Assembly: GCA_030549205.1 (NCBI GenBank)
Contig: JAUKTV010000007.1
Location: 186,001-250,000, forward strand
Direction: 5' to 3'
Length of the DNA stretch: 64,000 nucleotides
Origin: Apiosordaria backusii
Taxonomy: Eukaryota > Ascomycota > Sordariomycetes > Sordariales > Lasiosphaeriaceae
Shown: in pieces, positions 56,290-64,000 of the stretch
Layout: every line of letters begins with the position of its first letter
How positions within the stretch are numbered: position 1 is the first letter of the stretch
The notes under the pieces: generated by a model
What the model was told of the DNA's origin: nothing
Seen by the model: only the letters and a program-made list of their open reading frames with translations
Database searches by the model: none
Translations under genes and position numbers: made by a program

Positions 56290-57699
56290 TCCGCAACCGT
56301 GGACCCTGCTGTCGTCGAATCTCGAGTCGTTTCTACGTGGGGGGGTCGTGTATCGATTCTTTTGAATCCCGCTTGATACCTGGGGCATTAGTGCCATATC
56401 CGATGCGACGGAAAGTGTCCCGGGGACTGAGAGCACCCCAGAGTTGTCGATTTCTCTTACCAGGACCGCTCTTTGCTTGTCAGGCGAGAAGAGTGGAGTG
56501 GGCCCTCGCGGCTTACTCATTGCTTCGCTCAATCTCTCAGTCGAAAGCCCAACAAACTCGCTTTATATGGTGTCTTTCTGACGAACTTGACCTTCATGTT
56601 ATTTTCTTCAAGCCTACATCAGCTGGTTTTCATTCCGAAGGGCTCCTCTCGTGGCTTCCCTGTCTGTGCGCTGGCGCCCTTGTTGTGGAGGTTGGAGTCC
56701 ATGTTGAAGAAGTCACCGAAGACGCCTGATCATTTGCGGATACTAATCATGAAATATCATCTCCCAATATGCAAGCAAGATGCCAATATTCGTGGCCATT
56801 ACAGTCAGGGTGGTCTGTCCAATGGGTCGCCCTCCTCGATGCCGGCGGCATGGATGCAGAAATCGGAAATGCGGTTTCGATTACTGCATTGAACTATAGG
56901 ACTGAGTTGACCAGTTGCGTTGACAGTTCTAGCCAAGCATCCTCGCCCGCCTCGATTTCCCTCTTCTCGGTCGAATCAAACAGCTTCACTATCGGTCGGG
57001 CAAACAGCGCGAGCGAGAACAGCAGCAGGATCTGTGCAACGTCAAAAGCCACATTGCTTGATCGCATTCACTAATTTGAGCCTTCCTCATGGGGAAAATC
57101 AACCCGCTATCGTTACACGAAGAAAATAAAGATACACATACCCTACCCAAGGAGAAGTTCCCTACATCGGTGATCTGTCTCGAGGTGTGGGTGGAATTGG
57201 CCCCCTTGGCCTATCAACAGTCCACAATGCCGAGATGGGTGCCAGTTGCCAAGTTGCCTGCAGCCTCCCGGCAAGCCAGTCTTACAAAGATCCGTCCAAA
57301 GGAAAAAAAGAAATCATGTCAAAATCCGACGCCCAAATTTCATGATCAGTCATTCATGTTAGCATCACGACTTGACCATTCACGTCCCCACACCTCCGCC
57401 GGTGGTTCGAAACACCAAGGCAGTCCACAGAGGGCAACAGAGGACGAGGGACGGAAAAGGAGAGACAATATCAGTGGTGGCACCACAAGTCGGCCCGGGT
57501 TGAATCCATCTGGGTTGGTCGAGAGATTCCTGTGCAGCTTTCCTCCTGACACCAGTCTTGGAACCGGAGTTGCGGAGGTCGACCTTGGGCTCCCCACCTT
57601 GCTCTCGAGCCTCCGTAGGGCTACCCAACTCTGTTTTCTTCTTTCCATCATCATGACAACATACCAGTTTCCTCCTCTTTCTCTGATCTATCTTCTATC
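56290..57699. other. Intergenic region between copies B and C
   Basis: An in-frame extension of copy B reaches 56532 without motifs. Several plus-strand frames (for example 57089-57787) have no recognisable content. It probably contains the copy B promoter and copy C 3' flank. Confidence 0.45.
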
Positions 57700-58119
57700 C
57701 TACTTGGCGCCCTTGCGTTTCGAGCTAGAAGATGATGACGGTGACGACTTGGTGTCGGCCTTACACCCACTGCAACAAACATGGTAGCAAAAGGTGTCCG
57801 GGCTGCTGCGCATGCGGTGGCGACACCAGCGGTACTCATTGCCGCGGCCGTTGCACTGGCAGCATACCCAACGGCCGTTGAGCTGCTCGAGACGGCAGCC
57901 GCCCGAGGTGCAGTCGGCCGAGACGAGACATCCACCCGACGCACAGGGATCGTTGTAGTCGACGCTCTGGGTGTTGTCAAAGTGCGGGCTATCGCATGGT
58001 TGCTGAGTGCCCGCGCTGTCGATGGTGGAGTTGGGGCAGAAGCTGTAATGCACCACCATGTCAATGTTACGGGTGCAGGGTGGCATGTGATGATGATGGA
58101 GGTAAAAGTAAGTGCACAT
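57700..58119 (-). CDS. Cysteine-rich MC-motif protein, copy C
   Basis: Single exon, 139 aa. It opens MCTYFYLHHHHMPPC and has C28 after a further 12 residues, a looser version of the family start (His after the second Cys replaced). A Cys-rich middle (CASGGC, CTSGGC) precedes the central WVCCQCNGRGNEYRWC and the distal CYHVCCSGC. The tail is a Ser run ending in Lys/Arg. No intron is evident, unlike copies A and D. No signal peptide. Motif order and spacing match the neighbours, so I infer common descent and metal binding. Function unknown. Confidence 0.77.
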   Translation of the reverse strand: MCTYFYLHHHHMPPCTRNIDMVVHYSFCPNSTIDSAGTQQPCDSPHFDNTQSVDYNDPCASGGCLVSADCTSGGCRLEQLNGRWVCCQCNGRGNEYRWCRHRMRSSPDTFCYHVCCSGCKADTKSSPSSSSSSKRKGAK

Positions 58120-61100
58120 CTTGTTTGCCTGTTATGTGTGTTTTGCTTCCTTGTCTTCGAATCCCAGGACTTGCCGACTGTTGGTTGTTCCTAGTGTGTC
58201 TGCCTTTTTTTCTATAAACTCTCCGCTTTGAAGTCAATGGTGCCGAGAGTCGTCGAACTGGCTAGAAACCTTGGGTGTGCGTTTTCAAACCCGTTTCAGA
58301 ATGTTGAGACTTGTTGCTGGGAAAGGGAATATCAGGCAATTGTCTCGGAAACCAGCGTGGGCCAAAGCGAGCCTTTTTCGGTCAGCTTATTTGGTTTTGT
58401 GAGGTTTCAGAGCAAGTCAAAGACCACTATCTCGCCAGAAGACTAGGTGGAGATTGAGCTTTTGTTGATTTTGCCGAGGAAAGGGAAAGGAGGTGGCACG
58501 ATAGGGCGTTTTCTTGTTGTTGAGGCTGTGATATTGGTGATTTGGCTGCCGGGTGGTCGACGGTTACACAATGTTGTCTCAAGTCTCGAGCGAAGTTGAA
58601 AACCCAGACAGTTGTTGTCCACGTTGTCACAAAGGGGGTTTTGTTGAACTCGTAAGGCAACGGCTCAAAACTGGGGCAAGGTCTCAGTCAGTATGCCTCC
58701 TTGTTGTCCGCCACCAGCCCGGAGAAAGCTAGGTGGCTAGATCCCCATCGAGAGAGTATCTCACCAAAGTCCCCAAAAAACAAAAGAGGTTTTGGAGGTT
58801 CAACAGTTCAGTCTAACGCTGAGCTGAGTGGTTGGATGAGCGGAGTCAAGCTAATTCTAGGCCCAAGTGGGACCTTTTGGTGGGCCGTGGTCAATCTCGT
58901 ACTCGAGGTGGTTCGGAGAAAGAAATAAGGGCGCAGGACTTCTGATTTTTGATGGGGATGGTGTGTTGACGAGTTTCTTTGAGGAATGGTGCCGGTGGAG
59001 GCAGATGAGGAGATGAATACAACTCACGAAGTTGGTGATGCTTGTGTAGATCACATCAACCCGACAGGGAGGATGGGTCGACCCTTATATAGGGCTTTCG
59101 ATCTAGGTATCGAGAGATGAGGATGACGTTGACCGCTCAAGAGCATGTCGTCTTGATACTCTACCCCGGGGGGCTGAGTTCTCATTCACGCCATTTGGAG
59201 TTGACAAGTGGAACACTGTTCCCAGAAAGTGACAAACAGGTCAAGAGGCGTCCATTTCCAAACAGAATGGGGAAGTATGGCCGCCATGGGGGGCCCAGTT
59301 TGTCTCGTCAGCAGTCTGGGTCCCAATTATTGACAGCCATCTACGGCATTGTTCAATCCCAAGTCACCAACAGCCACGAGCAGCACGCTTCTTACAGCCG
59401 GCCAACGCACGTGGCACCTATGCTACCCGTGCGCAAAGACTAGTTCCAACTCCCTGGAGGATGTTGCTATACAGAAAAAACGTGGCCAGTGCTGGAAGCG
59501 GGCTCGAGACAAGCGTGACACAAAGCTGAGACAGACAAGCGCTGGCTCGCGAGTGGAGTATCGTCAGGGACCTTGATTTACAGATTTGCGAACAAAAGCT
59601 TGTCATCGGCACAGGAAGATCTCTTGAGACAAGGGTTGATCCAATCGGCGCGCGGGGTTGAATTGCAAATGGTCTCGGCGCGGACCCGATGGCTCTATGA
59701 AGCAGCTGCTATAGCTCCGCAGCTCCGGCGCACAGCTCCGAACGGTCGGGACCTGACGCCGCCTCGGGTGTTTTTTAACGACATGCCCAGAGCCCGGTGA
59801 TTGCACATAGCTACTCACAGCTGAATAATACTCCGCGGAGCACCCGATCTTTTGGTCAATGTCGTTCCGCTCGCAAGGACAAGGCTCGGGAGACCTAAGG
59901 TCGACACATGCAGGCAAAGACCAAGAAGTCCAAGACAGCTCCGCCTCCATATGCCAAAACTCGATATGCCTACCAAAACCCCGACTGAGACTACAAGATA
60001 TCCGACATGCGACACGCGACACAGGGACGGCAGCAACAAAAAGACTCAGGTTCAGACCTGTTTGAAGCAGAGCCTGTTGTGCACCGCCACTACTTACCAA
60101 ACTGCGATGGACGGGCAAAAGGTGGAGAAGATGTCTCGTCGCAACCATGGCGAAAGCGGATCTCGCGAAGGAACGATACCTATTGGACAGGGTCATGGAC
60201 CATACGATCCGCTCCTGGGGCTGTGAGGCGTCAATGTCTCGAGCCTCTTTGCAAGAAAGTATCAAGTTGATGAAGGTCATCAACTTGCCCATCAAGGGCT
60301 GGGGTTGGTGTTGACTTGTGAGGGAAGGCATAAAGCTTCAAGTCAACACAGCCACCTCCGGTTGCCAGTGCCAGTGCTTCGAAAATGCAAAGAGTGTTCT
60401 GTGGGGTTGACATTTTGCCGTTTTGGGATTAGGCCCGCCGTCCAGAGCCCGTGATCTGCACTAAGGGGGATCCGCTACTGGGCCCCCCTGGCCCTATCGA
60501 GATCGACACTGCATACACAAACAACCACACAGCGTCCACGAGCCAGACGCATGGTGTGTGGGTGTGTGGGTGATTGATAACGACAAGTAGTGCTCCGTGA
60601 TGTAGCGTATGCCACCCAGCCACCTCCCCCGCTCCCAAAAAGGCAAAAATCCGACTGGATATCGCAAAAGATCAAAGACATTTGTGACACGGTGGGCTTC
60701 CAGGTGGGATGGTTATACGATGCATCAATGTGCCGGGGGAGGCGGTAAATGGCGCGCGCCAGTAAGGTAAGTTCCCTATGGAGAAGAGGGGGGCTTGCAA
60801 GAGTCCCGTGGTACAACAGGGCTGACTCTCAGCTTTTCACTTTTTTGAACACGGACGGACACGACCCTTGGTTGGTGGGTGTTGGAATCATATCTACCTA
60901 CATACATCGGCAACCCCTGAACCTCTGGGCTGCATTCTGGAATCCCCGCCTGGCCTGGATGTTGCGACGGCGGCGTACATGAAAGCTTAAGCGGCTTCTT
61001 ATCAGGATAGGAAGGAGGCTTGTTGAAAATCAGACCATGGTCTAAGTCTGAGGCCGCTTGGCGATATTTGTGAGGGGAAAGAAGGCGGAAGGAATAGGCA

Positions 61101-61777
61101 TGTTGATGTCATTGTTTGTTTAGTGTAGCTGGTGTGGAAAGCGAGGGGGATGGCGGGACGGATGTGGATCAAAAGTTCCTGTTGGTTGACATGAAGCTTG
61201 ATGCTGTTGGGTTCCTTGATTTCCTATCTCTCTTTGTGTACGATGTATAGGCAAGTAACAACTGCTACCGCCGTTGAAAAAGAGCGACAAGCTAATTTTC
61301 TACCCACCTCCAAGTCCTATCTCTACCAAGGTAAACAATGGCTTCGAGCGTGGCTGCATTTTAAAGATTAGTCATGCTCCATGGCGTCGGATGGGACCAA
61401 AGATTCAGCAAAAAGTACGAAGCCATCACTCGTGTCCGCGTACTACACGCTGTAGATTGGCGCATCGGACTCTCGCTTTTTCCCCTCGTGAACTTCACCA
61501 GGGTGGATGTGGGGACAAAACTTGCAGAATAGTTCCTTCCCATCGGCATCATCAAGCTTGCCGCCGATGGAACCATCGATCGTATTGTACCTGCCGTAAA
61601 ATAGGGTATGGAGTACGCTGACAAAGTTACGAGTGCCTTATTTCCTTTCCCGCCCATGCTCCTTCTTCTTCCTTTTTCACCTCAACAAGAAACGTGCAAA
61701 TCCTGAACTGAACAACTTCTCTTTATCTGCTTCCTTATCCTATCATCCATCATCTCTTTTACCTTACACCAAGAAAG
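58120..61777. other. Gene-poor region between divergent copies C and D
   Basis: 3.7 kb with no supported gene. The longest frame is 242 codons on the minus strand at 59603-60331, extended upstream by another frame to 60413. Neither has a recognisable domain. I searched by eye for a fifth MC-motif copy and saw none. Promoters of copies C (-) and D (+) should lie at its ends. Confidence 0.45.
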
Positions 61778-63238
61778 ATGTGCTACAGACTCCTCCTCCA
61801 CCACAAAAAGTGCGGACACGAAAGCATCCTCACCGTTTATTGCCCCCGCGCCCCCCGCTACCCTATTACTGACAAACCCATTGGCAAGTTGTGTTACGCG
61901 TCGTCTAGAACAAAAGGAAGAGTGTTCTACAAGAAGGACAGGCTGCTGACCAACGCGAGGTGCCGGAGAGAGGAGTGCGAGCACTATGAGCGGCTGAGGA
62001 GGTACTGGCGGTGCTGCTGCTGCGGGAACGGGCCGAATAAAGATCCCTTTTGCAAGATGACTGTGCCGAGGCAGAGTGTGCAGAGTCTTGGACAGCAGGA
62101 TCTGAGTGTTGGTCGGAGTCGGAGTCTGTCCAGGGGGAGGGGGAGGAGCCGCAGTCTGAGTCCTTGTTCAACGTTGCGGGCGCCGCTTCCAGAGCAGATT
62201 GGCAACGATGGCAGAGGGGTAGACAGAAATGGGACGCGTGATGGTGGTAATGAGGGGGAAGAGAAGGAGGAAGCTGGGGAGGATGACAGGGACAGCAGAA
62301 GGAGGAGGTCGGTCTCGACTTATCGACGGACGTGCGGGCATCAACCTTGTCAGAAGTGTACTTGGTTTGGTACAAGTGAGTTGTTCTATACGCACATCTT
62401 GGAATGTGTGCGGAAAGAAGGGGCTAACCGGAGATATCTAGCGATCCCGACTTACAACCGACGAACTGGGAGTTGGACCCGGGTTGATGACGGCTCCGGA
62501 TCAGATAGCGTCGATGCTCCCTCGAGCCAGACTTTACCGGACGTAGAGGACGAGGCAGAGGAGTTGCCAGACGAAATGATGACGGACACCGAGTTTAATG
62601 CGGACTTGTACGACAGCGGCACCGAAGACTATGAAGATGACGACGATGACTACAATGACGAGGAAGAACAAGAATCGCACTCTGACCAAGCCCCCAACGC
62701 GATGAATGTCGTGGCTTCTGCGGAGCCTATGCCAGATTTGGGAAATATTTACGACGCAGACACGGAGGCGGAAGATGATGACGGTGATGACGAAGCCGAC
62801 AGCTCCAGCGAGGACGAAATCGAGGACGAAATGGAGACCGACGCTGAGCACGATATTGATGACGATTGCCCCGAGAGCGAGACCGATTCCGAGTTCGGAG
62901 CCAGGGTCAGGAGGGCGCAGAGAGGTGTCAATAGTATGAGTCTTGTCGCAACAGAAGAAGATACCGACATGGACTCTGACGCGACAATTACCGACCCCGA
63001 GATGGACTTCGACTCCGATGATGAACAAACGACCATTTCTGTGGATGATGGGAGCGAAAATAGATCTAGGGGATCAAACTTCGAAAAGCATCAGCAGTCG
63101 ACAAGGACAACCGAGGATCAGAGGGGAGCGGAGGCCGTGCAGACGGGCCGGGAAATGGCAGAGGGAGGTCCAGTATTGAGCCTGGGTGGATTCCAACGTT
63201 CACCAGAGAGGTTCCTTCCAAAATCAGATGGGTCCTGA
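61778..63238 (+). CDS. Cysteine-rich MC-motif protein, copy D, with long acidic tail
   Basis: It begins MCYRLLLHHKKCGH and runs to VYC, the family start with one extra residue. The central WRCCCCGNGPNKDPFC follows. The distal C-x-H-x2-C-x2-C motif (TCGHQPCQKC) is displaced about 100 residues downstream by an Arg/Ser-rich (SRGRGRSRSLS) and acidic linker. An intron at 62376-62441 (GTGAGT, GCTAAC branch, ATCTAG; phase 1) lies just after this motif, as in copy A. It is 66 nt and stopless, so retention gives 486 aa and splicing 464 aa. About 230 C-terminal residues are Asp/Glu/Ser-rich. Probably nuclear (inference from the RS and acidic tracts). Function unknown. Confidence 0.78.
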   Translation: MCYRLLLHHKKCGHESILTVYCPRAPRYPITDKPIGKLCYASSRTKGRVFYKKDRLLTNARCRREECEHYERLRRYWRCCCCGNGPNKDPFCKMTVPRQSVQSLGQQDLSVGRSRSLSRGRGRSRSLSPCSTLRAPLPEQIGNDGRGVDRNGTRDGGNEGEEKEEAGEDDRDSRRRRSVSTYRRTCGHQPCQKCTWFGTSELFYTHILECVRKEGANRRYLAIPTYNRRTGSWTRVDDGSGSDSVDAPSSQTLPDVEDEAEELPDEMMTDTEFNADLYDSGTEDYEDDDDDYNDEEEQESHSDQAPNAMNVVASAEPMPDLGNIYDADTEAEDDDGDDEADSSSEDEIEDEMETDAEHDIDDDCPESETDSEFGARVRRAQRGVNSMSLVATEEDTDMDSDATITDPEMDFDSDDEQTTISVDDGSENRSRGSNFEKHQQSTRTTEDQRGAEAVQTGREMAEGGPVLSLGGFQRSPERFLPKSDGS

Positions 63239-63701
63239 TTCGAGAGCCATCGTCCCAGTCGTTCATTTTGAGGAATTGCTGTAAGATTAGCAAGTGCGGG
63301 TGTGGTAACCCAGCCAAGCGTGACAGCGTCGGTTTGCATTTGAAGATTATGTGGTATCATTCGGGAAAAAGCCACTAACACGAAATTGTTTGGTAAGAAA
63401 GCTTCTGAGAATAGATCTAGTCGAGTGCCACAAGCTAACAAGTCAGTAGTACAGCACACTGGGACGAAAACCGGATATTAATCGGGATCAACCCCGTTGT
63501 TCAGTACTAGAATCAGAAGCATAGTTTAGCGCCTACTTAATTAGCACACACCATCCCAAGTACATAGCGATAAGTATGTAAAATTCATGAAGCTTTGTTG
63601 GCTTAACCAGCTTGCGTGTCTACTGTTCAAAAACAGGCTTTCTAGTATGCTATCGGCGCCTTGCTCGCTACATCAACAAACATATCCGTGACTTGTGCTC
63701 G
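63239..63701. other. Convergent intergenic region
   Basis: 3' flanks of copy D (+) and the partial minus-strand gene. Nothing else recognised. Confidence 0.5.
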
Positions 63702-64000
63702 TCATGTCCCCTTGGAAAAGGAGACAACAGCCCACTTTCCATTCCAAGCCCACTTGCGCGCTCCGGAATCGCCACCCCCATCGTCTAGAGCCTTTAACTC
63801 TTCGTCCTTTCCAGGCGGAAGTCCAACAACAACATCCGCTTTGCACGTCCTCAACGCGAGGATATTAAGCCCAGATCCAGGGCCAAGCGGGCCGATAGCC
63901 TCTGTGAAAGGTGTAGTCGGGTCCCAAGCAGCCTAGAAACAGCGTTTTTATTAGTACCAGTCACGGACGGAAAAGGGTAACCACCCAAAACAACTTACGT
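63702..64000 (-). CDS. 3' end of an unidentified gene, truncated by the window
   Basis: The last exon, 63932-63702, encodes 76 residues to the stop, including GPLGPGSGLNILALRTCKAD and a final WNGKWAVVSFSKGT. It is preceded by an intron with TTTCTAG acceptor whose GTAAGT donor is at 63998-63993. Two bases of the previous exon lie at the window edge. Reading frame and splice sites look genuine. I do not recognise the domain. Confidence 0.6.

Noticed and set aside
56290..56532. N-terminal extension of copy B to an upstream ATG
   Set aside because: The internal Met-Cys aligns exactly, with identical spacing, to the starts of copies A and D.
59603..60331. 242-codon minus-strand frame
   Set aside because: No recognisable domain and no convincing splice or start context; kept only as a note in the gap entry.
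62534..63028. Hydrophobic 164-codon minus-strand frame resembling a membrane protein
   Set aside because: Antisense of the Asp/Glu repeats of copy D; GAN/GAY codons read as Val/Ile/Leu on the other strand.
1..64000. CRISPR arrays, rRNA genes, bacterial operons
   Set aside because: None seen; introns, tRNA introns and gene families show a nuclear fungal sequence.

Overview
The window is nuclear DNA of a filamentous ascomycete, most likely a Sordariomycete. Protein genes are broken by introns of about 45-110 nt with GTRNGT donors, CTRAC-type branch sites and YAG acceptors. Two tRNA genes carry introns just 3' of the anticodon. The gene content is typical of such fungi: Zn2Cys6 regulators, a LaeA-like methyltransferase, a DHA1 transporter, a GH10 xylanase and an AA7 oxidase. 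I found no rRNA and no CRISPR. All splice models were built by reading the sequence; exon phases were checked by arithmetic, not by transcripts.

Layout. 0-5 kb: a 231-bp foldback element with 9-bp target duplications, an intracellular iron-type lipoxygenase (-) and a DUF7730-like protein (-). 5-13 kb: an arylesterase/paraoxonase-like propeller (+), tRNA-Ile(AAU), a failed-axon-connections/metaxin-like GST-fold protein (-), tRNA-Ser(GCU), a double-GFA-domain protein (-) and a YTP1-like membrane protein (-). 13-19 kb: three same-strand genes, namely an M20 amidohydrolase, a Zn2Cys6 regulator and an old-yellow-enzyme-type oxidoreductase. 19-21.6 kb: gene-poor. 21.6-24.7 kb: a convergent carbohydrate pair, a secreted glucooligosaccharide-oxidase-like flavoenzyme (+) and a GH10 xylanase with a C-terminal GPI-anchor-like tail (-). 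26-29.6 kb: a LaeA-like methyltransferase (+) convergent with a DHA1 MFS transporter (-) that contains a GC-AG intron. 31.7-35.6 kb: a lysophospholipid acyltransferase (-) and an NADH/NAD kinase (+). 35.6-40.7 kb: gene-poor, with weak coding-like fragments. 40.7-42.1 kb: a TauD/TfdA-type dioxygenase (-). 45-49.2 kb: a large regulator with an extended six-cysteine motif (+) and SEC72 (+). 50-50.5 kb: a small unassigned protein (-).

53.3-63.2 kb is the most unusual part. Four cysteine-rich proteins lie near each other and match no family I can name. All begin Met-Cys and share three spaced motifs: MC-x(8-12)-C...C, W-x-CC-x-C-x(8-11)-C, and C-x-H-x-[CP]-C-x2-C. They look like diverged paralogues of an intracellular metal-binding family. 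The window ends inside the 3' part of an unidentified minus-strand gene.

Functional links are inferences from position: xylanase plus oligosaccharide oxidase for hemicellulose use, a possible reductase-regulator-amidohydrolase neighbourhood, and a methyltransferase-transporter pair. Housekeeping functions (SEC72, NAD kinase, acyltransferase, tRNAs) are interspersed with accessory ones.
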